Assembly: GCF_900102145.1 (NCBI RefSeq)
Contig: NZ_FNBC01000003.1
Span: 56,977 to 120,976 of the forward strand
Length of the DNA: 64,000 bases
Reading direction: 5' to 3'
DNA from: Thermus arciformis
GTDB lineage: Bacteria; Deinococcota; Deinococci; Deinococcales; Thermaceae
In this document: positions 38,594-47,489 of the stretch, in pieces
Layout of the letters: the number at the start of each line of letters is the position of its first letter
How positions within the stretch are numbered: the stretch's first letter is position 1
The notes under the pieces: generated by a model
What the model saw: only the letters and a program-made list of their open reading frames with translations
Database searches by the model: none
What the model was told of the DNA's origin: nothing
Position numbers and translations under genes: made by a program

Positions 38594-39850
38594 TCACGAA
38601 AGGGCGGAAAGGAGGAAGCCCGCCACCTCGGCGTAGGGGAGGCGCACCTGCTCCCCGGTGGCCAGGCGCTTCAGGGTGAGCTCCTTCGCCCTTAGCTCTT
38701 CCTCTCCCAAAAAGCCCACGAAGGCCGCCCCCCGCTTTAGGGCCTCCTCCACCCCCTTGCCGGGCTTTTTAGGGGAGAGGGCGTACTCCGCCCTGAGCCT
38801 TGGCCTCAGGGTCTCGGCCACGTAGAAGGCCTCCGCCACCGCCTCTTCCAGGAGGGGAACCACGTAGAGGTCCGGGCCCCTTTCCTCCGGGGGGGCGATG
38901 CCCTCCGCCTCCAGGGCCAGGGCCACCCGCTCCACCCCGAAGGCGAACCCCACCCCGGGGACCCTGGGCCCCCCCAGGAGCTCGGAAAGCCCGTCGTACC
39001 GCCCCCCGCCCCCTAAGGCGGACTGGGCCCCGATGGCGGCGTGGTGCACCTCAAAGGCGGTGCGCACGTAGTAGTCCAGACCCCGCACGAGGGCGGGCTC
39101 CAGCTCGTAGGGCACCTGGAGGCGGCTAAGGTGCTTCTCCACCTGGTTTAGGTGGGCCCTGGCCTCCTCGCCCAAGAAGTCCAGCATGGGCTTCACCCTT
39201 AGCTCCCGGAGAAGGGCTTGGTCCCTCTCGTCCTTGGAGTCCAGGATGCGCATGGGGTTGAGGGAAAGGCGCTCCTTGGAGTCCTCGGAGAGGGCCTCCC
39301 GGTGGGGGGTGAGAACTTCCCTCAGGTAGGCATTGTACCGGGCCCGGTCCTCGGGGTCGCCCACGGAGGAGAGCTTTACGGAAAGCCCCTTTAGCCCCAC
39401 TTCCTTCAGGCTCTCGTAGAGGAGGACGATGGCCTCGGCGTCCAGGATGGGGCTTTCCGAGCCCAGGGCCTCGTAGTTCACCTGGTGGAACTGGCGGTAG
39501 CGCCCTTTTTGGGGGCGCTCGGCCCGGAACATGGGCCCCGCCATCCAAAGCCTCACGGGCTGGGGCCAGACCTTCATCCCGTGCTCCAGGTAGGCCCGCA
39601 CCATGGCGGCCGTGCCCTCGGGGCGTAAGGTGAGGGAGCGCCCCCCCCGGTCCTGGAAGGTGAACATCTCCTTGCGCACGATGTCCGTGGAGGCCCCCAC
39701 GCCCTTCTCAAAGACCTGGGTTTCCTCAAAGATGGGGGTGAGGAGCTCCATGGCCCCCGCCGCCTCCAGCACCTTGCGGGCCGTGGCCACGATGCGCTGG
39801 TGAAGCCTGAGCTCCTGGCCGAAGAGGTCCTTGGTGCCCCGGACAGCCAT
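38594..39850 (-). CDS. hisS: Histidyl-tRNA synthetase
   Basis: 418 residues: [10 protein letters not shown] start, motif 2 ([29 protein letters not shown]), the His-A loop [15 protein letters not shown], and [30 protein letters not shown]-terminal anticodon domain present. A TAGAGT box 9 bases upstream suggests a very short leader. It is divergent from the next plus-strand gene over 58 bases. Confidence 0.97.
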   Translation of the reverse strand: MAVRGTKDLFGQELRLHQRIVATARKVLEAAGAMELLTPIFEETQVFEKGVGASTDIVRKEMFTFQDRGGRSLTLRPEGTAAMVRAYLEHGMKVWPQPVRLWMAGPMFRAERPQKGRYRQFHQVNYEALGSESPILDAEAIVLLYESLKEVGLKGLSVKLSSVGDPEDRARYNAYLREVLTPHREALSEDSKERLSLNPMRILDSKDERDQALLRELRVKPMLDFLGEEARAHLNQVEKHLSRLQVPYELEPALVRGLDYYVRTAFEVHHAAIGAQSALGGGGRYDGLSELLGGPRVPGVGFAFGVERVALALEAEGIAPPEERGPDLYVVPLLEEAVAEAFYVAETLRPRLRAEYALSPKKPGKGVEEALKRGAAFVGFLGEEELRAKELTLKRLATGEQVRLPYAEVAGFLLSALS

Positions 39851-39873
39851 ACCCCTCCACTCTACAAAACCCC

Positions 39874-39902
39874 TTGCCTTTGGGCGAGGCCTGCCCTATG
39901 GT
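39874..39902 (+). promoter_or_regulatory. Sigma-A promoter for the Cys-containing membrane protein gene
   Basis: TTGCCT (39874-39879), exact 17-base spacer, TATGGT (39897-39902), ending 7 bases before the ATG. A well-formed promoter giving a leaderless mRNA. Confidence 0.72.
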
Positions 39903-39908
39903 GGAGCC

Positions 39909-40232
39909 ATGCGCCAGCGGGGGCTTTGGGTGGCCCTTTACCTCCTCCTCACCCTGGCGGCCTCCACCGGGGTGGCCCTGCAGATGTACCTCATGCGGGT
40001 GCAGAACCCCGGCCTCGGGGCCGACCTCTGCCAGGCCCCTGGGGAGGACCGCCCCCTGGAGCACTCTCCCCTTTGCGGCCTCCAGGTGGCCCCGGGCCTC
40101 CCCCCGGTGGCCGAGCCCGCCCCGCCCACCCTCCTCCATCTCCTGAAGGCGCGCCCCGCTTCCCGGCCTGGCCACGCCCCGCTCTCCCTGGACTTCCTGG
40201 CCCCGCGGGCCCCTCCTTTCGCCCTGGCCTAG
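39909..40232 (+). CDS. Small membrane-anchored protein, DUF2946-like
   Basis: 107 residues: a membrane segment at the N-terminus (residues 6-27), then a stretch DLCQAPGE..LEHSPLCGLQ that resembles the Cys/His pattern of DUF2946, a family often encoded near copper genes, followed by a Pro-rich tail. The family link is tentative. No metal genes are adjacent. A regulator-like gene follows and may be co-transcribed. Confidence 0.6.
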   Translation: MRQRGLWVALYLLLTLAASTGVALQMYLMRVQNPGLGADLCQAPGEDRPLEHSPLCGLQVAPGLPPVAEPAPPTLLHLLKARPASRPGHAPLSLDFLAPRAPPFALA

Positions 40233-40262
40233 AGGGCTTTCGGTCTTTAGGCGCTTTTGGCG

Positions 40263-40275
40263 AAAGGAGGTGATC
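40263..40275 (+). promoter_or_regulatory. Exceptionally long Shine-Dalgarno
   Basis: AAAGGAGGTGATC is fully complementary to the expected 3' end of 16S rRNA over 13 bases. It is followed after one base by a TTG start, so it decides the start of the downstream gene. Confidence 0.75.
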
Positions 40276-40276
40276 C

Positions 40277-40870
40277 TTGCAGGTTGTGCTCTACACCCAG
40301 GACCTCGAGCTCTACGCCCGCGTGCACAAAGCGTTGCAGGCTTCGGGCATCGCCCTTGTTTGGAACGAAGGGGAGGGCTTTCCCTTGGCGGGCCCCGACC
40401 TCTTGGAGCGGGGCCAGGTGGTCCTCTGGCCCACCCCTAGGGGCCTCAGGGCCTACGACCTCCGGGGCTACGCCTTCCTCACCCGCAGGGACGACCCCAA
40501 GACCCTCCCGGAGGGGCTTCGGGGGGTCTTCGGCCAGAGGCTCCTCCCGGGGGAGGCCCTCGTCCTCGGCGCCCTGGGAAGGGGGGTCGTTCCGGAGCCC
40601 CGCGCCCTGGCCAGGGCCTTGGGCCTAGAGCGGAGCCAGGCCCGCTTCTTCCTCCGGGGGGTGTGGAACAAGTTCGGGCTTCCCCTGGGGCTACTCCTCC
40701 GCCTCGCCCGGCATCAGGTGCAGGTAGCGGGGCTTGAGGACCACCCGGAGGGGCTGGCCGGGCCGCAGGCGGAGCCTCTCCTGCACGTGCCGGGGCAGGA
40801 GGATTTCCAGGGCAAGGGGCCCCTGGAAAAGCCCCCGGTAGGCGAGCCCTTCCGGGTAGAGGCGTTCTAG
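40277..40870 (+). CDS. Receiver-like plus LuxR-type helix-turn-helix protein
   Basis: 197 codons. The N-terminus (VVLYTQDLELYARVHKALQASG) resembles a degenerate receiver, and residues about 105-140 (ALARALGLERSQARFFLRGVWNKFGL) match the layout of a LuxR/GerE helix-turn-helix. Such a domain normally ends about 10 residues later, but the frame stays open for about 55 more codons, which are antisense to the end of modC over 180 bases. The natural stop may have been lost. The TTG start is fixed by the long ribosome site. Function unknown, likely a DNA-binding regulator. Confidence 0.6.
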   Translation: MQVVLYTQDLELYARVHKALQASGIALVWNEGEGFPLAGPDLLERGQVVLWPTPRGLRAYDLRGYAFLTRRDDPKTLPEGLRGVFGQRLLPGEALVLGALGRGVVPEPRALARALGLERSQARFFLRGVWNKFGLPLGLLLRLARHQVQVAGLEDHPEGLAGPQAEPLLHVPGQEDFQGKGPLEKPPVGEPFRVEAF

Positions 40871-41695
40871 GTGGCCTTCCAGGACGTTTTCCGGGGGCGG
40901 GGGCAGGTCTTGGCGCACCACCAGGACCTCCGCCGCCCTGACCCCGAGCCAGGCCCTTTGCCCCGGGCGGGCCCAGGGGGGAAGGGGAAGGCGGAGGAGG
41001 ACGCCCCCCGCCTCCACCCCGTCCTCCCGCACCCGCACCGGGAAGAGGTTCTCGTAGCCGAGAAGCCTCGCCACCTCCACCTTGGCGGGGGCGGCCCAGA
41101 CGGCCTCGGGGGGGCCCTCCTGGAGGATGCCCCCCCGGCCCATCACCACCAGCCAGTCGGCCATGCCCGCCAGGACCGGGTCGTGGCTCACCGCCAGGGC
41201 GGGAAGGCCCTCCCGGCGGAGGAGGTCCACAAGCTCCGAGAGCACCTGCCCCTTGGTCAGGGGGTCCAGGGCGCTGGTGGGCTCGTCCAGGAGGAGGAGT
41301 TCGGGCTTTCGGGCCAGGGCCCGGGCCAGGGCCACCCGCTGCCGCTGCCCCCCGGAAAGCTCCCCCGGCCGCTTGTGGGCGTGGTCCTGGAGCCCGACCC
41401 GGCTCAGGAGCTCCAGGGCCCTGGCCCTCCGGTCCTTGCCCCTTAAGGGGAAGGCCACGTTCTCCCAGGCGGTCATGTGGGGGAAGAGGGCCAGGTCCTG
41501 GGGCAGGTAGCCCACGGGCCGCCTCTCCGGGGGGAGGCCGCCAAAGGGGGTGCCCTGGGCGGGGACGAGCCCGGCCAGGGCCTTGAGGAGGGTGGTCTTG
41601 CCCACCCCGCTTTGCCCAAGGAGGACGGTGAACCCCCTCAGGTGGAAGCGGGCCTCCAGGGCGATGGGCCTCCTTATGCGGTAGTGGACCTCCAT
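40691..41695 (-). CDS. modC: Molybdate/tungstate ABC transporter ATPase
   Basis: 334 residues. GQSGVGKTTLL (Walker A, about 32-42), LSGGQRQRVALARALA (ABC signature), LLLLDEPTSALD (Walker B), SHD switch, and a C-terminal TOBE domain of the molybdate type (residues about 225-334). The order modA-modB-modC is complete here. The ATG lies inside the end of modB (22-base overlap); the much longer in-frame ORF through modB is artefact. Confidence 0.9.
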   Translation of the reverse strand: MEVHYRIRRPIALEARFHLRGFTVLLGQSGVGKTTLLKALAGLVPAQGTPFGGLPPERRPVGYLPQDLALFPHMTAWENVAFPLRGKDRRARALELLSRVGLQDHAHKRPGELSGGQRQRVALARALARKPELLLLDEPTSALDPLTKGQVLSELVDLLRREGLPALAVSHDPVLAGMADWLVVMGRGGILQEGPPEAVWAAPAKVEVARLLGYENLFPVRVREDGVEAGGVLLRLPLPPWARPGQRAWLGVRAAEVLVVRQDLPPPPENVLEGHLERLYPEGLAYRGLFQGPLALEILLPRHVQERLRLRPGQPLRVVLKPRYLHLMPGEAEE

Positions 41696-42348
41696 GCCCG
41701 CCCCTTGGCTTCCAGGACCCTCGCCGCCGCCAGGATGGCCAGGCTCAGGAGGAGGAGGACGGAGGCCGCTTCCGCCGCCTCGCGGAAGCGCAGGGCCTGT
41801 ACCAGGTCGTAGAGGTAGATGCTCACCATCTGGGTCTTCCCGGGGATGGACCCGCCCACCATGAGCACCACCCCGAACTCCCCCAGGGTGTGGGCGAAGG
41901 CGAGGAGGGTGCCCGAGAGGAGGCCGGGCCAGACCAGGGGGAGGACCACCCGGGCCCAGACCTTCCACCGGGGGACCCCCAGGGTGCGGGCCACCTCCAG
42001 GAGGTTCCGGTCAAGGCCCAAGAAGGCCTCCCGGTAGGCGGTGAGGGCGAAGGGAAGGCTGAAGAGGATGCTGGCGAAGACCAGGCCCTCAAAGCGGAAG
42101 GCCCAGGAAACCCCCGTGAGCCTGGTCCAAGGCCCCTCGGGCCCCAGGAAGAGGAGGAGGTAGAAGCCCAAGACCGTGGGCGGAAGGACCAGGGGAAGGA
42201 GGAAGACCGCCTCCACCAGGGGCTTTCCCGGGAAGCGGTGGAAGGCCAGGGCCCAGGCCAGGGGAAGGCCCAGGAGGAGGAGGAGGGCCGAGGCCCAGAG
42301 GGCCACCTCCAGGGACAGGCGAAGGGCGGTCCAAAAGAGGGGGTCCAT
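41674..42348 (-). CDS. modB: Molybdate/tungstate ABC transporter permease
   Basis: 224 residues with five membrane segments and the EAA loop (ARTLGVPRWKVWARVVLPLVWPGLLSG). ModB-type phrases LPLVLPPTVLGFYLL and TLGEFGVVLMVGGSIPGKT support molybdate or tungstate. Of GTG (42351) and ATG (42348), the ATG forms the usual TGATG junction with modA. Confidence 0.92.
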   Translation of the reverse strand: MDPLFWTALRLSLEVALWASALLLLLGLPLAWALAFHRFPGKPLVEAVFLLPLVLPPTVLGFYLLLFLGPEGPWTRLTGVSWAFRFEGLVFASILFSLPFALTAYREAFLGLDRNLLEVARTLGVPRWKVWARVVLPLVWPGLLSGTLLAFAHTLGEFGVVLMVGGSIPGKTQMVSIYLYDLVQALRFREAAEAASVLLLLSLAILAAARVLEAKGRAWRSTTA

Positions 42349-43226
42349 CACTCTCCCGGGAGGAGGAAGCCGTAGCGCCGGAAGATGGCCCGGGCTTCAG
42401 GGCTTCCCACGAAGGCGTGGAAGGCCAGGACCTCGGGGCGCTTCCTCCCCTTAAGGATGACGTAGTCCTGCTCCAAGGCCATGTGGCTCCCAAGAGGAGC
42501 CGTCCAGTACCTGCCCGGCCCCGAAAGGCTTTCGTGCACCGCCAAGGATAGGGCGAGGAGGCCCACCCGGGTGGAGGTGAGGGCGAGCTGGGCCGTTTGG
42601 GAGATGTTCTCCCCGTAGACGAAGTCAAAGCGGGGCTTTCCCCGGCGCAAGGGGCCCGCGTCCCAGTAGGCCTCCACCCCCCCCGTGAGCCTTTCCCAGG
42701 GGATCTCCTCCCAGGAGAGGAGGGGGAAGGGCTTGGAGGAGCCGGGGAGGGTGAGGTCCTTGCGCTTGAGAAGCCCGAGGCGCTCCAGGAGGGTGACGGC
42801 GGCCCGGCCGTAGGGGGCGTGCACGGGGTTGGCGAGGGCGATCTGGGTCACCTTTGGGTTTTTAAGGGCCGCGGGCCCGGGCTCCAGGCCGAGGTCCTTG
42901 TGGGTCCAGATCGCCATCCGGCCGAGGGCGTAGGGCCTCCGGGTTTTGGGTTCGGCGAGGCCCTTTTGCTCAAGGAGTTCCGGGTAGAGCCTTTCCGCCG
43001 AGAAGAAGAGGTCGGCCTCGAGGCCTTGGGTGAGCTGGGTGTAGAGCTTCCCCGAGGAGCCGAAGAGGAGCTCCACCCTCACCCCGGGGTTTCTCCGCTC
43101 AAAGGCCTGGGCCACCTCGGCCAGGGCGTACTGCAGGTCCGAAGCCGCTACCGCCCGCACCCGGCCTTGGGCCGAGGCCAGGCTTAGGGCGAGCAGGATG
43201 CTCAAAACGGCGAAAACTCCACGCAT
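42348..43226 (-). CDS. modA: Molybdate/tungstate-binding periplasmic protein
   Basis: 292 residues: signal peptide (to SLASAQG, about residue 20), then a ModA/PBP-II fold (VAASDLQYALAEVAQAFERRNPGVRVELLFGSSGKLYTQLTQGLEADLFFSA). The longer loop content (WERLTGGVEAYWDAG) is unusual for short ModA proteins. The ATG has AAAGGAGG 6 bases upstream. A structured leader precedes it. Substrate choice between Mo and W is not readable. Confidence 0.9.
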   Translation of the reverse strand: MRGVFAVLSILLALSLASAQGRVRAVAASDLQYALAEVAQAFERRNPGVRVELLFGSSGKLYTQLTQGLEADLFFSAERLYPELLEQKGLAEPKTRRPYALGRMAIWTHKDLGLEPGPAALKNPKVTQIALANPVHAPYGRAAVTLLERLGLLKRKDLTLPGSSKPFPLLSWEEIPWERLTGGVEAYWDAGPLRRGKPRFDFVYGENISQTAQLALTSTRVGLLALSLAVHESLSGPGRYWTAPLGSHMALEQDYVILKGRKRPEVLAFHAFVGSPEARAIFRRYGFLLPGE

Positions 43227-43342
43227 GGCGGCCTCCTTTGCCACCGCGGCAGGCGGCGGGGTTGCCCCCGCCACCCCGGGGCCTTGGGCCCGGCCCAGAG
43301 GACCCGGAGGGCCCTTCCGGGCTCGGAGGCAAGGGCATTTTA
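43227..43342 (-). promoter_or_regulatory. Structured leader of modABC with its -10 box
   Basis: TAAAAT (43337-43342, minus strand) is followed by about 100 bases able to form several strong stems, among them GGCGGGG-GCAA-CCCCGCC just before the ribosome site and a CCTCCGAGCCCGG...region near the 5' end. A molybdenum-cofactor or tungsten-cofactor riboswitch is possible but unproven; no clear -35 box. Confidence 0.4.
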
Positions 43343-43367
43343 TCCCACCCCGTCCCCCCGCGGCCTC

Positions 43368-43397
43368 TTGCATAAGTTTGCAGTCCTGCGCTATCCT
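43368..43397 (+). promoter_or_regulatory. Promoter of the arg operon
   Basis: TTGCAT (43368-43373), 18-base spacer, TATCCT (43392-43397), 9 bases before the argF ATG, giving a leader of about 3 bases. No convincing ARG-box palindrome was found. Confidence 0.6.
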
Positions 43398-43406
43398 GTA
43401 AGCCTC

Positions 43407-44312
43407 ATGGCGGGAGACGCCCTCACCCGGCCCAAGGACCTTCTGGACTTTTCCGGCTACGGCCCCAGGGAGCTTCAGGCCCTTCTGGACCTGGCGGAGG
43501 CCCTGAAGCGGGAGCGCTACCGGGGGGAGGACCTCAAAGGGAAGGTCCTCGCCCTCCTCTTTGAGAAGCCCTCCTTGCGCACCCGGACGACCCTCGAGGT
43601 GGCCATGGTCCACCTTGGGGGGCATGCCGTTTACCTGGACCAGAAGCAGGTGGGCATCGGGGAGCGGGAGCCCGTGAGGGACGTGGCCAAGAACCTGGAG
43701 CGCTTCGTGGAGGGGATCGCCGCCCGGGTCTTTCGCCACGAGACGGTGGAGGCCCTGGCCCGCCACGCCAAGGTCCCCGTGGTGAACGCCCTCTCCGACC
43801 GCGCCCACCCCCTCCAGGCCCTGGCGGACCTCCTCACCCTGAAGGAGGCCTTCGGGGGGCTGGAGGGCCTCGAGGTGGCCTGGGTGGGGGACGGGAACAA
43901 CGTCCTGAACTCCCTCCTGGAGGTGGCTCCCTTGGCGGGCCTCCGCCTGCGGGTGGCCACGCCCAAGGGCTACGAGCCGGACCCCGCCCTTCTGCGCAAG
44001 GCGGGCGCCTTCCTCACCCACGACCCCAGGGAGGCCGCCCTGGGCGCCCACGCCCTCTACACCGATGTCTGGACCAGCATGGGCCAGGAGGCGGAAAGGG
44101 AGAAGCGCCTCCGGGACTTCCAGGGCTTCCAGGTGAACGGGGAGTTGCTCAAGCTCCTCCACCCGGAGGGCGTCTTCCTCCACTGCCTTCCCGCCCACTA
44201 CGGGGAGGAGACCACGGAGGAGGCGGTCCACGGGCCCAAAAGCCGGGTCTTTGACCAGGCGGAAAACCGCCTCCACACCGCCAAGGCCGTGCTCCTCGCC
44301 CTGCTAAAGTAG
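43407..44312 (+). CDS. argF: Ornithine carbamoyltransferase
   Basis: 301 residues. The carbamoyl-phosphate loop reads SLRTRTTLE (family S-x-R-T-R), the ornithine side has HCLPAHYGEE, and the second loop reads HPLQALAD where most enzymes have HPCQ. It makes citrulline in arginine synthesis. The ORF extends upstream but the ATG after the promoter is chosen. It heads argF-uma2-argC-argJ. Confidence 0.94.
   Translation: MAGDALTRPKDLLDFSGYGPRELQALLDLAEALKRERYRGEDLKGKVLALLFEKPSLRTRTTLEVAMVHLGGHAVYLDQKQVGIGEREPVRDVAKNLERFVEGIAARVFRHETVEALARHAKVPVVNALSDRAHPLQALADLLTLKEAFGGLEGLEVAWVGDGNNVLNSLLEVAPLAGLRLRVATPKGYEPDPALLRKAGAFLTHDPREAALGAHALYTDVWTSMGQEAEREKRLRDFQGFQVNGELLKLLHPEGVFLHCLPAHYGEETTEEAVHGPKSRVFDQAENRLHTAKAVLLALLK
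44305..44310 (+). promoter_or_regulatory. Possible -10 box for uma2 inside the argF end
   Basis: TAAAGT spans the last codons and the first base of the argF stop, and ends 7 bases before the uma2 ATG. The -35 region is weak. It would give uma2 its own leaderless mRNA. Confidence 0.4.
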
Positions 44313-44316
44313 GGGT

Positions 44317-44838
44317 ATGGTCCGGCCCTACCGCTTTAGCCTGGAGGAGTTCCTGAGGCTTCCCCTCCCCGAGCGGGGGGTGGAGCTTCTAGAGGGAGAG
44401 GTCTACCAGATGGCGCCCATAGGCTCGAGGCACGCCCACATCTTAGACCTTTGGGTCCAGGTTTTCGTGAAGGCTTTTCACGGAAAGGCGGGGGTGAGGG
44501 TCCAGGGTCCCTTTGTGCTTCCTCCCGACACTTATCTGGAACCCGATCTGCTCCTTTACCGCCTTGGGGACTTCCGCCACCGCTACCCGGGGCCTGAGGA
44601 CGCCCTTTTGGTTCTGGAGGTGGCCGAAAGCAGTTTGGACTACGACCTCAGCAAGAAGGTCCCCCTCTACGCCAAGGCCGGGGTGCCGGAGGTCTGGGTG
44701 CAGGACCTCCTGGGGGGAAGGCTCCTCCTCTTCCGCACCCCCGAGGGGGACCACTACCGGGAGCAGATCTGGGTGAAGCCCGGGGAGAAGGTGGCGCCCC
44801 TGGCCTTCCCCGAGGCCAGCCTGGAGGTCCCGTGGTAA
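44317..44838 (+). CDS. Uma2-family (DUF820) putative nuclease
   Basis: 173 residues with the PD-(D/E)xK-like core of Uma2: FLRLPLPERGVELLEGEVYQMAP, then YLEPDLLLYR, then ALLVLEVAESSLDYDLSKKVPLYAKAGVPEVWVQDL. Many Thermus and cyanobacterial genomes carry many copies; the role is unknown. It sits between argF and argC, 4 bases after the former and overlapping the latter, so it has entered an amino-acid operon without breaking it. Confidence 0.88.
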   Translation: MVRPYRFSLEEFLRLPLPERGVELLEGEVYQMAPIGSRHAHILDLWVQVFVKAFHGKAGVRVQGPFVLPPDTYLEPDLLLYRLGDFRHRYPGPEDALLVLEVAESSLDYDLSKKVPLYAKAGVPEVWVQDLLGGRLLLFRTPEGDHYREQIWVKPGEKVAPLAFPEASLEVPW

Positions 44839-45878
44839 GGGTGGGGATCCTGGGGGCCTCGGGGTACGGGGGGGCGGAGCTTCTGCGGCTCCTCAAGGCC
44901 CACCCCGAGGTGGAGCTCGTGGGGTTTTCCAGCCGCAAGCACGAGGGAAGGCCCCTGGAGGCCGCCTGGCCCCAGCTTTGGGACGGGAGGCCCTTCGCCG
45001 CCCAAGAAGAGGTCTTAGAGCGGGCGGAGGTGGTCTTCCTCGCCCTGCCCAACGGGCTTGCCATGGAGATCGCCCCCGAGGCCCTTAAGGCGGGGAAGCG
45101 GGTGGTGGACCTCTCCGGGGACTTCCGCCTGCCCCCCGAGGTCTACGAGGCCTGGTACCGCATCCCCCACAAGAGCCCTGACCTCTACCGGGAAGCGGTC
45201 TACGGCCTCCCCGAGCTCCACCGGGAGGAGCTTAGGGGGGCGAGGCTCGTGGCCAACCCCGGCTGCTACGTGACCGCCGCTACCCTGGCCCTCGCGCCCT
45301 TGGCCGCGGAAGGGGCCCTAAAGGGGGCCTTCGTGGTGGGCCTAAGCGGGGTCTCGGGGGCGGGGCGGGAGGCCGAGGGCACCGCCTTCGCCGAGGTGAA
45401 CGAGAACCTCAAGCCCTACAAGGCGGGGGGCACCCACCGGCACATCCCTGAGATGGAGAACAACCTGGGGAGGATTTTGGCCCAAGGGAGGCGCCTCCGC
45501 ACCCACGGGGAGGCGAGGCCGGTGCGGCTTTCCTTCACCCCCCACCTGGTGCCCATGACCCGGGGGATTCTGGTCACCGCCGAGGCGGAGGTGGAGGGCG
45601 CTTGGAGCCAGGAGAGCCTAGAGGCGCTTTACCGGGACTTCTACGCCGGGGAGCCTTTCGTGCGCGTCCTCAAAGGGCTTCCCGAGACCAAGGCCACCCT
45701 GGGGAGCAACCGGGTGGACGTGAGGCCCCTCTACGAGGAGAGGACGGGGCGGGTTTTTGTCTTCGCTGCCCTGGACAACCTAGTGAAGGGCATGGCGGGG
45801 CAGGCGGTGCAGAACCTCAACCTGATGCTGGGCCTTTCCGAGGAGGCGGCGCTTCCCAAGGAGGGGCTATGGCCGTGA
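44832..45878 (+). CDS. argC: N-acetyl-gamma-glutamyl-phosphate reductase
   Basis: 348 residues: [14 protein letters not shown] (NADP loop), [20 protein letters not shown] (nucleophile Cys near residue 146) and HRHIPEME. It makes N-acetylglutamate semialdehyde, third step of arginine synthesis. The GTG start overlaps the uma2 stop; a second GTG three codons on is also possible. Confidence 0.95.
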   Translation: MVRVGILGASGYGGAELLRLLKAHPEVELVGFSSRKHEGRPLEAAWPQLWDGRPFAAQEEVLERAEVVFLALPNGLAMEIAPEALKAGKRVVDLSGDFRLPPEVYEAWYRIPHKSPDLYREAVYGLPELHREELRGARLVANPGCYVTAATLALAPLAAEGALKGAFVVGLSGVSGAGREAEGTAFAEVNENLKPYKAGGTHRHIPEMENNLGRILAQGRRLRTHGEARPVRLSFTPHLVPMTRGILVTAEAEVEGAWSQESLEALYRDFYAGEPFVRVLKGLPETKATLGSNRVDVRPLYEERTGRVFVFAALDNLVKGMAGQAVQNLNLMLGLSEEAALPKEGLWP

Positions 45879-47014
45879 GGCTTCCTAGGGGGTTTAGGGC
45901 GGGGGCCACCCGGGCGGGGATCAAGCCCTCGGGAAGGCCCGACCTCGCCCTTTTGGTTTCCGGCTTGCCCGCGGCCTGGGCCTACGCCGCCACGCAGAAC
46001 CGGGCGGCGGCGCCCTCCATCCACCGGGGAAGGGCCCTTTACGCCTCGGGGAAGCCCTTGAGGGCTGTGGTGGTGAACGCCGGGAACGCCAACTGCGCCA
46101 CCGGGGAAAGGGGCTATGAGGACGACCGGCGCATGGCCGAGCTCGCCGCCTTGCGCCTCGGGCTTTCCCCGGAGGAGGTCCTCACCGCCTCCACCGGGGT
46201 GATCGGGGTGCCCTTGCCCGTGGAAAAGATAGCGCAGGGCCTGCCCCAGATCGGCCTCACCCCCTTCGCCGAGGCCTTCGCCGAGGCCATCCTCACCACG
46301 GACACCCGCCCCAAGGTGGCCGAGGCCGAGGTGGCGGGGGCCAGGATCGTGGGCCTCGCCAAGGGAAGCGGCATGATCCACCCCAACATGGCCACCATGC
46401 TCGCCTTCTTGGTCACGGACGCCCTGGTCCCCCAGGAGGCCCTTAGGGCCGGGTGGCGGCGGGTGGTGGAGCGCACCTTCAACCAGGTCACCGTGGACGG
46501 GGACACCTCCACCAACGACCTCGCCCTCCTGATGGCCAACGGGGCCTATGGGGAGGTGCCCCTTGGGGCCTTCTTTGAGGGGGTGGAGGCCGTGGCCCAG
46601 GCGCTCGCCCGCATGATCGCCCGGGACGGGGAGGGGGCCACCAAGCTCATGGTGGTGCGGGTGAGGGGGGCGGCCACGGAGGAGGAAGCGAGGCGGGCGG
46701 CGAGGACCGTTGCGGGAAGCGCCCTCTGGAAGAGCGCCCTCTACGGCAACGACCCCAACTGGGGAAGGATTCTGGCCGCCCTCGGCAACTCGGGGGCCCG
46801 GTTTGACCCCATGCGGGTGCGCATCCTCCTCCAGGGGATTCCCCTCTACGAGGGCGGGGTCCTTCCCTTTGACCGGGAGGAGGCGAGCCGGGCCATGCGG
46901 GCCGAGGAGGTGGAGGTCCTGGTGGACCTCCGGGAGGGCCAGGGGGAGGGCGTGGCCTGGGGCTGCGACCTGACCGAAGGGTACGTGCGGATCAACGCCC
47001 TTTACACCACCTGA
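45869..47014 (+). CDS. argJ: Glutamate N-acetyltransferase / ornithine acetyltransferase
   Basis: 381 residues: [32 protein letters not shown] with the autocleavage Thr near residue 175 that splits the precursor into two chains, and [15 protein letters not shown]. It recycles the acetyl group from N-acetylornithine to glutamate. It starts 10 bases before the argC stop with AGGAGGGG in front; the longer in-frame ORF inside argC is discarded. Confidence 0.95.
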   Translation: MAVRLPRGFRAGATRAGIKPSGRPDLALLVSGLPAAWAYAATQNRAAAPSIHRGRALYASGKPLRAVVVNAGNANCATGERGYEDDRRMAELAALRLGLSPEEVLTASTGVIGVPLPVEKIAQGLPQIGLTPFAEAFAEAILTTDTRPKVAEAEVAGARIVGLAKGSGMIHPNMATMLAFLVTDALVPQEALRAGWRRVVERTFNQVTVDGDTSTNDLALLMANGAYGEVPLGAFFEGVEAVAQALARMIARDGEGATKLMVVRVRGAATEEEARRAARTVAGSALWKSALYGNDPNWGRILAALGNSGARFDPMRVRILLQGIPLYEGGVLPFDREEASRAMRAEEVEVLVDLREGQGEGVAWGCDLTEGYVRINALYTT

Positions 47015-47027
47015 TCCAGCGCTGTGT

Positions 47028-47033
47028 TAGAAT
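47028..47033 (+). promoter_or_regulatory. -10 box for the secreted-protein gene
   Basis: TAGAAT 14 bases after the argJ stop, without a good -35. A GGAGGTGAGG ribosome site follows before the ATG. Confidence 0.45.
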
Positions 47034-47051
47034 GGACGTGGAGGTGAGGCG

Positions 47052-47480
47052 ATGAAGCGAATTTTGGGCGCATTCTTGTTGGTGCTGGGGTTGGGTTTCG
47101 GTTTGGCGCAGAGCCCGGGCGTGGGGGTTTACAGCGGCTACCCCACTTACCTTGGAGTTCAGTTCCAGAATGATGCCCTGCGCTTTGGCGTCGGCCTTTC
47201 CTCTTTCGGGTTCGCCGGGGACGCCGCCCTTATCCTCCAGAAAAGCCCCTTGCAGACTGGCGGGCTCCCTGCAAGCTGGTACTATGGGGCGGGTCTCGGG
47301 GCGGGGATTTATTGGGGCGGGGGGTTCATTGTGTATCCCCATGGGCTTGCCGGGGTGGAGCTCCGGCTTCCCGATCCCGCCATCAACCCTTACCTCGAGG
47401 TCCAGCTCGGGGTGAGCCTGCTCAACTTCGCCGTCCCTTTGCCCCACTTCGCCGGCCGCCTGGGAGTGATCCTCAGGTAA
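47052..47480 (+). CDS. Secreted glycine-rich protein of unknown function
   Basis: 142 residues with a signal peptide (to GLAQS, about residue 20). The rest is rich in Gly, Tyr and Leu with short alternating hydrophobic strands (YLGVQFQNDALRFGVGL, YGAGLGAGIYWGG), which suggests a small beta-barrel or outer-membrane protein; no family is recognised. GC at third positions is lower than in neighbours, which may point to high expression constraints or transfer. Confidence 0.7.
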   Translation: MKRILGAFLLVLGLGFGLAQSPGVGVYSGYPTYLGVQFQNDALRFGVGLSSFGFAGDAALILQKSPLQTGGLPASWYYGAGLGAGIYWGGGFIVYPHGLAGVELRLPDPAINPYLEVQLGVSLLNFAVPLPHFAGRLGVILR

Positions 47481-47489
47481 GGGGAGGCT

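Noticed and set aside
43236..43260. CCACCGCGGC near modA as a third copy of the dispersed element
   Set aside because: The second arm and both flanks (CTAARTA, CCAAAAGG) are missing.
43407..43440. An ArgR operator before argF
   Set aside because: No A/T-rich 18-base palindrome of the ARG-box type could be found around the promoter.
42348..44276. 642-codon ORF containing modA
   Set aside because: Only the last 292 codons match ModA; the rest is antisense to argF.
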